From Microvirga pakistanensis (GTDB taxonomy: Bacteria > Pseudomonadota > Alphaproteobacteria > Rhizobiales > Beijerinckiaceae): DNA of 64,000 nucleotides. The translations under genes and the position numbers were made by a program. Below, one piece after another: positions 45,074-53,286 of the stretch (positions are counted from its first letter, which is position 1; the number at the start of each line of letters is the position of its first letter). The stretch is taken from NCBI RefSeq assembly GCF_004458765.1, contig NZ_SPJX01000410.1, positions 62,001 through 126,000 on the forward strand. Reading direction: 5' to 3'. Below the pieces are notes generated by a model. That model made no database searches and was not told where the DNA came from. It saw only the letters and a program-made list of their open reading frames with translations.

Positions 45074-45787
45074 CTAGACCCCCAGGGTTTCCGTCCTGAG
45101 GCGCTCATCCGCGATCAGCTCGGCCATGGAGCCCTGGAAACGCATCTCGCCCCTCTCGATCACGATGGCGCGGTCGCTGATGCCGGCGGCGAAGGCCCAG
45201 TTCTGCTCGGAGAGGAGCACGGCCACCCCCTCGGCCTTCATGACCCGGATGGCTTGCGCCATCATCTGCACGATCACCGGAGCGATGCCCTCGGACGGCT
45301 CGTCGAGGAGGATCGCGTCCGGGTTGCCCATGAGGGTCCGGGCGATGGCGAGCATCTGCTGCTCGCCCCCGGACATCTGGTTGCCACGACGCCCGCGCAT
45401 CTCGGCGAGGTTGGGGAACAGCTCGAAGAGGCGCTCCGGCGTCCAGGGGGAGCGGCCCGCGCCTGCCGCCTTCCGGCCCGCCTCCAGGTTTTCATCGACC
45501 GTCAGGTCCGTGAAGATGCGCCGGTCCTCGGGCACGTAGCCGAGGCCGAGGCGCGCGATCCTGTAGGGCGGCAGACGCGAGAGGGATTGGCCTTTGAAGT
45601 TTGCTCTCTGGGCCGTTGCGGGCACGAGGCCCATGATGGCCTTCAACGTGGTGGTCTTGCCCGCGCCGTTGCGGCCGACGAGCGCCAGGACCTCGCCCGC
45701 CCGAAGCTGGAAGGTCAGGCCGAACAGCACCTGGGCCCGTCCATACGAGGCTGTCATATTCCAGATTTCCAGCAGCGGCTCGCTCAT
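45074..45787 (-). CDS. livF: Branched-chain/amide-type ABC transporter ATP-binding protein LivF
   Basis: A 237-residue ATPase. Walker A is GRNGAGKTT, the signature region is MSGGEQQMLAIARTL and Walker B is AILLDEPSEGIAPV, ending with the LivF-type SEQNWAFAAGISDRAIVIER. Its ATG overlaps the LivG stop (ATGA). Together with LivG it energises the fused LivH-LivM permease. The substrate class is HAAT (branched-chain amino acids, urea or short-chain amides). Confidence 0.92.
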   Translation of the reverse strand: MSEPLLEIWNMTASYGRAQVLFGLTFQLRAGEVLALVGRNGAGKTTTLKAIMGLVPATAQRANFKGQSLSRLPPYRIARLGLGYVPEDRRIFTDLTVDENLEAGRKAAGAGRSPWTPERLFELFPNLAEMRGRRGNQMSGGEQQMLAIARTLMGNPDAILLDEPSEGIAPVIVQMMAQAIRVMKAEGVAVLLSEQNWAFAAGISDRAIVIERGEMRFQGSMAELIADERLRTETLGV

Positions 45788-46560
45788 GCGGGGTTCAGTC
45801 CTTTCGGCTTCTCCAGCGCATGTTCGTCGCCGAGATAGGCGCGCCGCACCTCCGGATCCTGGCGGATGTCGTCCGGCGAACCCATCGCGATGATCCGGCC
45901 GCGCACGAGCACGATGACCCGCTCCGCATGACCGAACACGACATCCATGTCATGCTCGGTGAAGAGGATTCCGATGCCCTTCGCGTCGGCGATCGAGGCG
46001 GTGAGATCCATGAGGTCCGCTCTCTCCCGGGCGGCCATGCCTGCGGTCGGCTCGTCCATCAGAAGGAGCTTCGGCTGTCCCGCCAGGGCGACGGCCAATT
46101 CCACCCGCTTCACGTCGCCATAGGCCAGGGCGGAGCATGGGGCGTCCGCGGCATCCGCCATGCCGACCTGCTCGAGCAGCCCGATGGCTTCGTCCCGGTA
46201 GCGGTGACGGGCGGAAGACCACAGGGCTCCGCTCTCGCGGCGACAGCTGACAAGGGCCATCTGCACGTTCTCGGCGACGCTCATGGACAGGAAGGTCTGG
46301 GCGACCTGGAAGGTGCGCCCCACGCCGAGGCGGAAGCGCTTCTGCGGCGATGCCGTGGTGATGCTCCGCCCGTCGAGCAGAACCGCGCCTCCATCCGGGC
46401 GCAGCTGTCCGCCGACCATGTTGAAGACGGTGGACTTTCCGGCGCCGTTGGGCCCGATGATGGCCAGCATCTCGCCGCGTTGCAGCGTGAAGCTCACGTC
46501 CCGCGCCGCCGCCACGCCGCCGAAGGACTTGCTCAGATGCTGAACGGAGAGCAGCGTCAT
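45784..46560 (-). CDS. livG: HAAT-type ABC transporter ATP-binding protein LivG
   Basis: A 258-residue ATPase. Landmarks are MTLLSVQHLSKSFGGVAAAR at the N-terminus, Walker A (GPNGAGKST), LLLMDEPTAGMAARERADL (Walker B) and FTEHDMDVVFGHAERVIVLV (H-loop), the LivG hallmarks. The signature motif is atypical (LAYGDVKRVELAVAL rather than LSYGxQR). The start ATG at 46560 overlaps the permease stop (ATGA) and the stop overlaps livF, so the three genes are translationally coupled. Confidence 0.92.
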   Translation of the reverse strand: MTLLSVQHLSKSFGGVAAARDVSFTLQRGEMLAIIGPNGAGKSTVFNMVGGQLRPDGGAVLLDGRSITTASPQKRFRLGVGRTFQVAQTFLSMSVAENVQMALVSCRRESGALWSSARHRYRDEAIGLLEQVGMADAADAPCSALAYGDVKRVELAVALAGQPKLLLMDEPTAGMAARERADLMDLTASIADAKGIGILFTEHDMDVVFGHAERVIVLVRGRIIAMGSPDDIRQDPEVRRAYLGDEHALEKPKGLNPA

Positions 46561-48404
46561 GCCCGCTCCTCCTGCCACGCGCGAAGGGTGCCGACGATCC
46601 CGCGCGGGAAGATGAGCACGATGGCGATGATGCTCAGGCCCAGCACCAGGCGCCAGAGGGAGGTCAGCGGCATGATCTGATCCCGCAGCACATGCAGGAC
46701 GCCTGCGCCGACGAGGGGCCCCGTCACGGTCTGGATGCCGCCGACGAGCAGCATGGTCAAGGCGTCGACGGAGGTGGGGATGCCGAGCAGGGTCGGATCC
46801 ACGGAGCCGCGCGAGAACGCGTAGATTCCGCCGGCAAGACCTGCAGCCGCGCCGGATAGGATGAAGGCGATCCAGCGATGGCGGCGGATGTTGAGGCCGA
46901 TCGCTTCGGCGCGCGCCGCGGAGTCCCGTGCTGCGCGCAGCGCATAGCCGAACGGCGCGTCGATGATGCGCATCAGCAGGAGGACCACGGCCGTCGTGAG
47001 CGCGAGCGCGAAGAGATAATAGGCCGTTGGACCGCTGGCCCATGCTGAGGGCCAGACGCCGACGATGCCGTTATCGCCGCCGGTGACATCCACCCACTGG
47101 AAGGCAACGGCGAAGACGATCTGCGCGGCCGCCAGCGTCATCATGGCAAGGTAGATGCCCGAGAGCCGCACGACGAAGGCGCCGACCAGCGCCGCGCCGA
47201 GGGCCGCAAGCAGCAGGCCTGTCGGAAGCGCCGCCTCCATCGGGAGAGCAAGCCATTTCACGGCGAGCGCCGCACCATAGGCGCCCAATCCGAAGAAGGC
47301 TGCGTGACCGAAGCTCACGAGGCCGCCGACCCCGATGAGAAGCTGCAGGCTGAAGGCGAAAAGGGCGAAGATCAGGATTTCGGTGGCGACCTTCAGCACA
47401 TAGGCGTCCCCGATCAGCGGAAGAGCCGCGAGGATGCCGACAACGGCGAGGACCGCCAAGACCGCGAACGGCGAGCGCTCGCGGCTTGCGATGCCCACCG
47501 CATGGGTGCCGCCGATCACCTCCGGGCGTCCGAAGAAACCGTAGGGGCGGACGGCGAGCACGACGGCCATGAGCAGGAACACCACGACAAGGGTGCTCTT
47601 GGGGAAGATCAGGATCCCGAAGGCCTGCAACTGTCCGATGACGATCGCCGCCAGGAACGCGCCGGGCACGCTGCCCATGCCGCCCACGACGGTGACCACG
47701 AAGGCTTCCGCGATGATCGAGAGGTCCATGCCCGCATGGGCCGATACGCGCGGTATCTGCAGCGCGCCGCCGAGGCCGGCCAGGAACGCGCCGAGAAAGA
47801 GCGTGCCGGTAAAGAGGAGCGCCTGGTTTACGCCCAGCGCTGCGATCATCTCGCGATCCTGCGTGGCGGCGCGCACCAGAACGCCGAAACGCGTCTTGCG
47901 CAGCAGAAGCCACACGAGCCCGAGGACGATCGGCCCGGCCGCGATGAGCACGAGTTCGTAGGAGGGGAAGCGCCGTCCGAGAATGTCGACGGGCGCGCGC
48001 AGGCCCGGAGCGCGGGGGCCGAGGATGTCCTCCGGGCCGAAGATCAGGATGGTGAGATCCTGCACCACGAGGACGACGCCGAAGGTGGCAAGCAGCTGGA
48101 AGAGCTCCGGCGCGCCGTAGATCCGGCGCAGGAGAAGCACTTCGATCAGAATGCCGATCAGGCCGACGATGATGGCCGAGGCCAGAATGCCGGCCCAGAA
48201 CGTGACCGGGCCGAAGGAGAGTTCGAGCAGCCGCGGCACCAGCGTCGCGGCCGTGTAGGCGCCGATCATGTAGAGCGAGCCGTGAGCGAAGTTCACGATC
48301 CGCGTGACGCCGAAAACGAGAGTGAGGCCGCAGGCGGTGATGAAGAGCGAGGAGGCGCTGGAGAGCCCGTTGAGAGCCTGGATGGCAAGAAAGGAAAGAT
48401 CCAT
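46557..48404 (-). CDS. Fused LivH-LivM permease of a HAAT-type ABC transporter
   Basis: A 615-residue protein joining both permease halves, normally separate. Residues 1 to about 295 are LivH-like (LVFGVTRIVNFAHGSLYMIG, then VVGGMGSVPGAFLAAIVIGQ). Residues about 310 to 610 are LivM-like (LIGVGGLVSFGHAAFFGLGAYG, then AFILSGAAAGLAGGIYAF). About 16-18 helices are predicted. The ATG at 48404 was preferred to a TTG at 48410. The fusion guarantees 1:1 halves and is known in some Proteobacteria. It is coupled to livG by an ATGA overlap. Confidence 0.92.
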   Translation of the reverse strand: MDLSFLAIQALNGLSSASSLFITACGLTLVFGVTRIVNFAHGSLYMIGAYTAATLVPRLLELSFGPVTFWAGILASAIIVGLIGILIEVLLLRRIYGAPELFQLLATFGVVLVVQDLTILIFGPEDILGPRAPGLRAPVDILGRRFPSYELVLIAAGPIVLGLVWLLLRKTRFGVLVRAATQDREMIAALGVNQALLFTGTLFLGAFLAGLGGALQIPRVSAHAGMDLSIIAEAFVVTVVGGMGSVPGAFLAAIVIGQLQAFGILIFPKSTLVVVFLLMAVVLAVRPYGFFGRPEVIGGTHAVGIASRERSPFAVLAVLAVVGILAALPLIGDAYVLKVATEILIFALFAFSLQLLIGVGGLVSFGHAAFFGLGAYGAALAVKWLALPMEAALPTGLLLAALGAALVGAFVVRLSGIYLAMMTLAAAQIVFAVAFQWVDVTGGDNGIVGVWPSAWASGPTAYYLFALALTTAVVLLLMRIIDAPFGYALRAARDSAARAEAIGLNIRRHRWIAFILSGAAAGLAGGIYAFSRGSVDPTLLGIPTSVDALTMLLVGGIQTVTGPLVGAGVLHVLRDQIMPLTSLWRLVLGLSIIAIVLIFPRGIVGTLRAWQEERA

Positions 48405-48451
48405 GCCCAATCTCTCACCGGACGCCGATCATGCGCTCTGCCGCCACCCCA

Positions 48452-49657
48452 TCAATCCTTCCGTACGGCCTTCACGCTGGCCTCTGTCGGCATGAAGGAC
48501 GCACCGTCCTTGTAGGACCAGTCCGTCATGCCGCCATTGGCGCCCTTGAGCACGAGCTTGCCGATCCAGGCGCCCATGGTGGATTGATTGTCGATGCCGC
48601 GCATGGTGACGGGGCCCACGACCGTGTCGAACTTCGCATCCTCCAACGCTTTGATCATCGCCTCGGTCTCGACGGATCCCGCGCGTTCGATGGTGTCGCG
48701 GATCATGTAGACGACCATGTAGCCGAGGAGCGACCCGAGACGCGGCGTCTCCTTGAATTTCGCCCGGTAGGCATCAATGAAGGCCTTGTGCTTGGGATCG
48801 GTGATCTCGTCCCACGGATACCCGGTGACGGTCCAGCCTTCCGGCACTTCGTCCTTCAGGGGCAGCAGCCATTCGGGCTCGCCTGTGAGAAGGGAAAGGA
48901 CCGTCGCGTCCTCGAAAAGGCCACGCGTGTTGCCTTCCCGCACGAACTGCGTGAGGTCGGGCCCGAAGAGCACGTTGAAGATGCCGTCGGGCTTGGCCTG
49001 CTCCAGGGCCGAGACGGTGGCGCCCGCTTCGATCTTGCCCAGAGCGGGATATTGCTCGGCGACGATCTCGGCGCCGGGAACACGCTCCTTGATGAGCCGC
49101 TTGAACACGTCCGCCGCCGACTGGCCATACTCGTAATTCGGCGCAACGATGGCCCAGCGCTTCGCGCCGGAGGCCTTCGCCTGATCCACCAGCATGCCCA
49201 CCTGCATGTAATTGCTGGGGCGAATGCGGAAGGTATAGCGGTTGCCCTGCGCCATGGTGACGGCATCGGTCAGCGGCTCGGCCGCGATATAGAGGATCTT
49301 CTTCTGGTTGGCGTAATCCGCCATGGCGATGCCGACATTCGACTGGAACGATCCGAAGAGAAGGGCTGCACCCTCGCGGGTCACCAGTTCATCCGCCACG
49401 CGAGTGGCATCGCCCGTGGTGGCGCCGTCGTCCCGCGAGACGATCTCGAGCTGGCGGCCGAGGACGCCGCCCTTGGCGTTGATCTCGTCCAGGGCCATCT
49501 GCCAGCCGTTGCGGTAAGGGACCGTGAAGGCGGCCCATCGGGCATAGGAGTTGAGCTCGCCTATCTTGATGGGAGCCTGCTGGGCTTGAGCCGCCGGAAA
49601 GGAGAGTGCAAGCGCCAGTCCGAGAGCCAGCCAGCGGGTCGTCGATGCCTTCGTCAT
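48452..49657 (-). CDS. HAAT-type ABC transporter substrate-binding protein (LivK/AmiC-like)
   Basis: A 401-residue periplasmic protein. The Sec signal peptide (LALGLALALSFPAAQA) is cleaved near AQA. The mature protein begins PIKIGELNSYARWAAFTVPY and has the type I fold with INAKGGVLGRQLEIVSRDDG and RWAIVAPNYEYGQSAADVFK. It delivers the ligand to LivHM-LivGF, encoded 47 bases downstream. The NSYARWAAFTVPYRNGW substrate region differs from typical leucine-binding proteins and, with a divergent amidase gene, hints at an amide or aromatic ligand; that is inference. Confidence 0.9.
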   Translation of the reverse strand: MTKASTTRWLALGLALALSFPAAQAQQAPIKIGELNSYARWAAFTVPYRNGWQMALDEINAKGGVLGRQLEIVSRDDGATTGDATRVADELVTREGAALLFGSFQSNVGIAMADYANQKKILYIAAEPLTDAVTMAQGNRYTFRIRPSNYMQVGMLVDQAKASGAKRWAIVAPNYEYGQSAADVFKRLIKERVPGAEIVAEQYPALGKIEAGATVSALEQAKPDGIFNVLFGPDLTQFVREGNTRGLFEDATVLSLLTGEPEWLLPLKDEVPEGWTVTGYPWDEITDPKHKAFIDAYRAKFKETPRLGSLLGYMVVYMIRDTIERAGSVETEAMIKALEDAKFDTVVGPVTMRGIDNQSTMGAWIGKLVLKGANGGMTDWSYKDGASFMPTEASVKAVRKD

Positions 49658-49800
49658 GATCCGGTTCCTGTTGCGAGGATTAGCGTGGATGTAGGGCCAA
49701 TCGCTCGTCGAAGAAAGGTCAAACCGCCAAGGTTGCTGGATTCATACCTTGCCTGTTCCAGGAGAGGAATGACACATTTGCTGACCCGTTCCCTAGCCCC

Positions 49801-51003
49801 ATGGCCCCCATGCTCCTCGATGCCGATCCCGCTCGCGCCTTCATGCCTTATCCGGCCGTTGCCGTGCCACATGCGGAGCGCGGCCCGCTCTCGGGGCTGA
49901 CCTTCGCCGCCAAGGACCTGTTCGACGTGGCAGGCTATCCTACCGGCTGCGGGTCGCCCCACATGCTCGCGATGTCGGGCATCAAGAGCCGCACCGCCCC
50001 GACCGTGCAGGGTCTCCTCGATGCCGGAGCGCGGCTCGTGGGCAAGACGATCACGGATGAGCTCGCCTTCTCCATGAGCGGCAAGAACGCCCATTTCGGC
50101 ACGCCGGTGAACGGCGCCGCACCGGATCGCATTCCCGGCGGCTCGTCCTCCGGTTCGGCGGCCGCCGTCTCCCACGGCCTCTGCGATTTCGCTCTCGGGA
50201 CGGATACCGGCGGCTCCGTGCGGGCTCCGGCCAGTCATTGCGGGCTCTTCGGCATCCGGCCCACCCATGGCCGGGTGAGCCTGGAACTCTGTCACGATCT
50301 CGCCCCCTCGTTCGATACATGCGGATATTTCACCCGCGACGGCGCCACCTTCGTTCGGGTGGGCGAGGTGCTTCTGGGCCAGGACGGCAATCCGCTCTCC
50401 TCCCATCCCCACGTTCTTCTGGCGAAGGATGCGTTCGGCCTTCTCGCTCAGGAGGTGAGGGAGGCTCTGGCTCCGGCGGTCCATCAGGTCGAGGCGGCGC
50501 TCGGGTCCCCCGAGAGCGTGACCGTTGCCCTGGAAGGCTTCACGTCGCTCTACTGGGCCATGCGCTACATCCAGAGCCGGGAGGCGTGGGCTGTCGACGG
50601 GCCGATGATCGAGCGCCACCGCCCGCCGCTGGGACCCGGCGTGGCCGACCGCTTCGAGTTCTCCCGGGCCGTCACCGATTCGCAGGTGACGGAGGCTCAG
50701 GTGATTCGCAGCGCCTTCCGGGCTCGGTTCAACGCCTTGCTGGCGCGGGACACGGTGCTCGTCCTCCCGACCATGCCGGACATCGCGCCGCTCCTCTCGG
50801 AGAGCGAGGAGGCGCTCAACGATTACCGCAACAGGGCTCTGAACCTGCTCTGCCTGTCGGTGCTCTCCGGCCTGCCGCAGGTGTCGATCCCGCTCGCATC
50901 CCGGCACGGCGCACCGCTGGGGCTGTCCCTCATGGGGCCGGCGGGCTCGGACCTGAGCCTCGTCACCCTGGCGCGCCGGATCGCCGACGGGGCATTGGCC
51001 TGA
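49801..51003 (+). CDS. Amidase (amidase-signature family)
   Basis: A 400-residue amidase-signature enzyme with a Ser-Ser-Lys triad. The lysine lies in LTFAAKDLFDVAGYPTGCGS, and the signature GGSSSGSAAAVSHGLCDFAL, then TDTGGSVRAPASHCGLFG, holds the two serines. It cleaves an amide bond in an unidentified small molecule. It is divergent from the liv-type transporter, so a linked uptake-and-hydrolysis role is plausible. ATGs at 49801 and 49810 are candidates; neither has a strong Shine-Dalgarno. Shorter than many family members, suggesting a compact AtzF-less or simple amidase type. Confidence 0.88.
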   Translation: MAPMLLDADPARAFMPYPAVAVPHAERGPLSGLTFAAKDLFDVAGYPTGCGSPHMLAMSGIKSRTAPTVQGLLDAGARLVGKTITDELAFSMSGKNAHFGTPVNGAAPDRIPGGSSSGSAAAVSHGLCDFALGTDTGGSVRAPASHCGLFGIRPTHGRVSLELCHDLAPSFDTCGYFTRDGATFVRVGEVLLGQDGNPLSSHPHVLLAKDAFGLLAQEVREALAPAVHQVEAALGSPESVTVALEGFTSLYWAMRYIQSREAWAVDGPMIERHRPPLGPGVADRFEFSRAVTDSQVTEAQVIRSAFRARFNALLARDTVLVLPTMPDIAPLLSESEEALNDYRNRALNLLCLSVLSGLPQVSIPLASRHGAPLGLSLMGPAGSDLSLVTLARRIADGALA

Positions 51004-51079
51004 ATGAACCGCTTCCGCCCCGTGCTCGTTACCGGCAGGCAAAGGGGCGGAAGACGGCCTGATCACAGAAGGGGACCTC

Positions 51080-51961
51080 ATGACCAATCCCATTGTCCAC
51101 CCTCAGACGCCGCATGTGGCTGTGGCAAGCGCCTGCCTGCTCGGTGAAGGACCCGTATGGGACGACCGCTCGGACACGCTGTTATGGGTCGACATCAAGA
51201 ACCCGGCCGTCTGGCGCTATCATCCGGAGACGAGCGAGCACGCGCGGGTGGAAGCACCGGAGCGCATCGGATTCATTGCGCTCACGCCCGACCCCGACGT
51301 GGTGATCGCGGGCTTCAAATCAGGCCTCGGGCGGTTCAACCTCAGATCGGGCCAAGCTGAGCCCCTCGTCGCGCCGGAGAAGGACAAGCCCGGCAACCGC
51401 ATCAACGATGGTCATGTGGGCCCGGACGGTGCGATCTATTTCGGCACCATGCATGATGACGAAACGGAGGAGAGCGGCTCGTTCTGGCGCTGGGACGGCA
51501 AGGAGCTGACGGAGTTCCATTCCGGCTTCATCGTGACCAACGGTCCTGCCTTCAGCCATGATGGGCAGACGCTCTACGGCACCGACACGGTCAACGGCAT
51601 GATCTATGCCTTCGATGCGAACAAAGGTGCGATCGGTGAACCGCGCCGGTTCGCCCGTTTTGAGGGAGGGTGGGGGCACCCTGACGGCATGGCCGTGGAT
51701 GCGGAAGGATATCTGTGGGTCTGCCACTGGGGGGGCTCGCGCATCACGCGTTTCGCGCCGGACGGCTCGGTGGAGCGCACCGTGCCGGTGCCGACGGCCC
51801 AGGTCACGAAATGCGCCTTCGGCGGGCCTGACCTGACGACGCTCTACATCACCACGGCCGCCATCGGACATGATCCTCATGTGGACCCGATGGCGGGCCA
51901 TCTCTTCAAGGTCGAGACCGGGGACATCCGGGGCCTGAAGGCCAACGTCTTCGAAGGATGA
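51080..51961 (+). CDS. SMP-30/gluconolactonase-family lactonase
   Basis: A 293-residue six-bladed beta-propeller predicted to hydrolyse sugar lactones with a divalent metal. Probable ligands and active-site residues are in LLGEGPVWDDRSD (Glu), NRINDGHVGPDG (Asn) and DGMAVDAEGYLWVCHWGG (Asp). AAGGGG lies just before the ATG at 51080. The aldose 1-epimerase gene follows 3 bases after the stop, so both are probably one operon for aldose oxidation or lactone turnover. The specific sugar is unknown. Confidence 0.9.
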   Translation: MTNPIVHPQTPHVAVASACLLGEGPVWDDRSDTLLWVDIKNPAVWRYHPETSEHARVEAPERIGFIALTPDPDVVIAGFKSGLGRFNLRSGQAEPLVAPEKDKPGNRINDGHVGPDGAIYFGTMHDDETEESGSFWRWDGKELTEFHSGFIVTNGPAFSHDGQTLYGTDTVNGMIYAFDANKGAIGEPRRFARFEGGWGHPDGMAVDAEGYLWVCHWGGSRITRFAPDGSVERTVPVPTAQVTKCAFGGPDLTTLYITTAAIGHDPHVDPMAGHLFKVETGDIRGLKANVFEG

Positions 51962-51964
51962 GAC

Positions 51965-52978
51965 ATGGGAATCGAGCGCTTCGGCTCCGTCAACGGAGAG
52001 GATGTCCTGCAGGTGACCCTTGCCGGGCCTGACGGCATCGAGCTGCGCGTGCTCACCTGGGGCGCCGTCATGCGCGATCTCGTGGTGCCCACCGCCCATG
52101 GGCCCCAGGGTGTCCTGCTGGGGCTCAACTCGATCGAGGATTACGTGGCCCACTCGCCCTATTTCGGCGCCATCGTGGGCCGGCATGCCAACCGCATCGG
52201 TGGAGCGTGCTTCACCCTCAATGGCAAGACCTACAGGCTCGATGCCAACGAGCGGCCCAACCAGCTCCATGGCGGCTCAATGGGCTTCGGCACGCGTCTC
52301 TGGAGCATCGTCGACCACAGCGGGACGAGCGTGACGCTCGGCCTCGTCTCGGACGATGGAGACATGGGCTATCCAGGGCGCCTCGTCGCCACCTGCACCT
52401 ACAATCTGCTTCCTTCGGCCACTCTGCGGATCGAATTGACGGCCGTGACCGACCAGCCGACGCCGGTCAATCTCACCACGCATGGCTACTTCAATCTCGA
52501 CGGCAGCACCGACATCCTCTCCCATCATCTGATGATCGCAGCCGATTACATCACCCCGACGCGGCCGGACCTTATCCCCACGGGCGAGATCAAGCGCGTG
52601 GCGGGCACGCCATACGAGTTCACCACGCCCCGCCCGATCGGCGCGGCGGAGCTCATGCAGGACCGGACGATCTATGATACCAACTTCGTGCTGCGTGGCC
52701 CTTACGGAGTACTCCGCCAGGCGGCGACGCTCGCCTCGATGAGGAACAGGCTCACGATGGAGCTCTGGACAACCGAGCCAGGGCTTCAGTTCTACGCAGG
52801 CCACCTCATCAAAGTCCCGGTCCCAGGGCTCAACGGCACTCTCTACAGACCCCATGCGGGCCTTTGCCTGGAGCCTCAGCGGTTCCCGGACAGCCCCAAT
52901 TATGCCCATTTTCCGGCGTCCATTCTCAATCCGGGGCAGGTTTCAAAGCAGGTCAGCGAGTTGAGGTTCTCAGGTTGA
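51965..52978 (+). CDS. galM: Aldose 1-epimerase
   Basis: A 337-residue GalM-fold mutarotase. Catalytic histidines are in PNQLHGGSMGFGTRLW and VNLTTHGYFNLDG, and the general-base glutamate is in LCLEPQRFPDSPN. It interconverts alpha and beta anomers of an aldose. Its start is 3 bases after the lactonase stop, suggesting translational coupling. Together the pair would prepare and hydrolyse sugar-derived lactones in the cytosol; no sugar dehydrogenase is adjacent. Ends with the usual galM tail (PASILNPGQVSKQVSELRF). Confidence 0.9.
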   Translation: MGIERFGSVNGEDVLQVTLAGPDGIELRVLTWGAVMRDLVVPTAHGPQGVLLGLNSIEDYVAHSPYFGAIVGRHANRIGGACFTLNGKTYRLDANERPNQLHGGSMGFGTRLWSIVDHSGTSVTLGLVSDDGDMGYPGRLVATCTYNLLPSATLRIELTAVTDQPTPVNLTTHGYFNLDGSTDILSHHLMIAADYITPTRPDLIPTGEIKRVAGTPYEFTTPRPIGAAELMQDRTIYDTNFVLRGPYGVLRQAATLASMRNRLTMELWTTEPGLQFYAGHLIKVPVPGLNGTLYRPHAGLCLEPQRFPDSPNYAHFPASILNPGQVSKQVSELRFSG

Positions 52979-53052
52979 GCGGGAACTTTGCCACAAGTTG
53001 GCCGTTTTTCCTGCAGCGTTGCGTTTCCATAAAAACACCAACGAAGAGGCGG

Positions 53053-53259
53053 ATGCTCCCCATGCCTGTGCTCGATGCGAAAGCCCTGGAAATCGATTCT
53101 CAAGGAATGGCTTTCCTGACAAGCGTCCTGCATCCACGTCCCGACGCCACCGTGCTCCAGCCGAATGAAGTACCCCAGCCGAAGAGGCTGCCGTACAATG
53201 TGCGGATGTATTTCCGCAGCGCGAGACGCACCAGGCAGCTCCTGACCCCTTTGGTGTAG
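53053..53259 (+). CDS. Small hypothetical protein (68 residues)
   Basis: A 68-codon frame with its own stop and a hairpin followed by a T-rich stretch just after it. The product (MLPMPVLDAKALEIDSQGMA at the N-terminus, RMYFRSARRTRQLL near the C-terminus) has a basic C-terminal helix that could bind membrane or nucleic acid. AAGAGG lies only 3 bases from the ATG at 53053, while the ATG at 53062 has a longer spacing, so the start is uncertain. I recognise no characterised family. It occupies an otherwise gene-free 308-base gap (52979-53286) between galM and the convergent peptidase gene. Confidence 0.5.
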   Translation: MLPMPVLDAKALEIDSQGMAFLTSVLHPRPDATVLQPNEVPQPKRLPYNVRMYFRSARRTRQLLTPLV

Positions 53260-53278
53260 CAGGCGTTTTCACGCCTGC
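53259..53278 (+). terminator. Intrinsic terminator downstream of the small ORF
   Basis: GCAGGCG-TTTTCA-CGCCTGC has 7-bp perfect arms beginning at the last base of the TAG stop and is followed by CATTTCTTTC. It supports transcription of the small + strand gene and may also limit read-through toward the convergent peptidase gene. Confidence 0.6.
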
Positions 53279-53286
53279 CATTTCTT

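Noticed and set aside
48431..49900. Long + strand reading frame opposite the LivK-like gene
   Set aside because: It is the antisense shadow of a clear binding-protein gene; the composition is Arg/Gly/His-rich without domains. Similar long antisense frames occur throughout this G+C-rich sequence.
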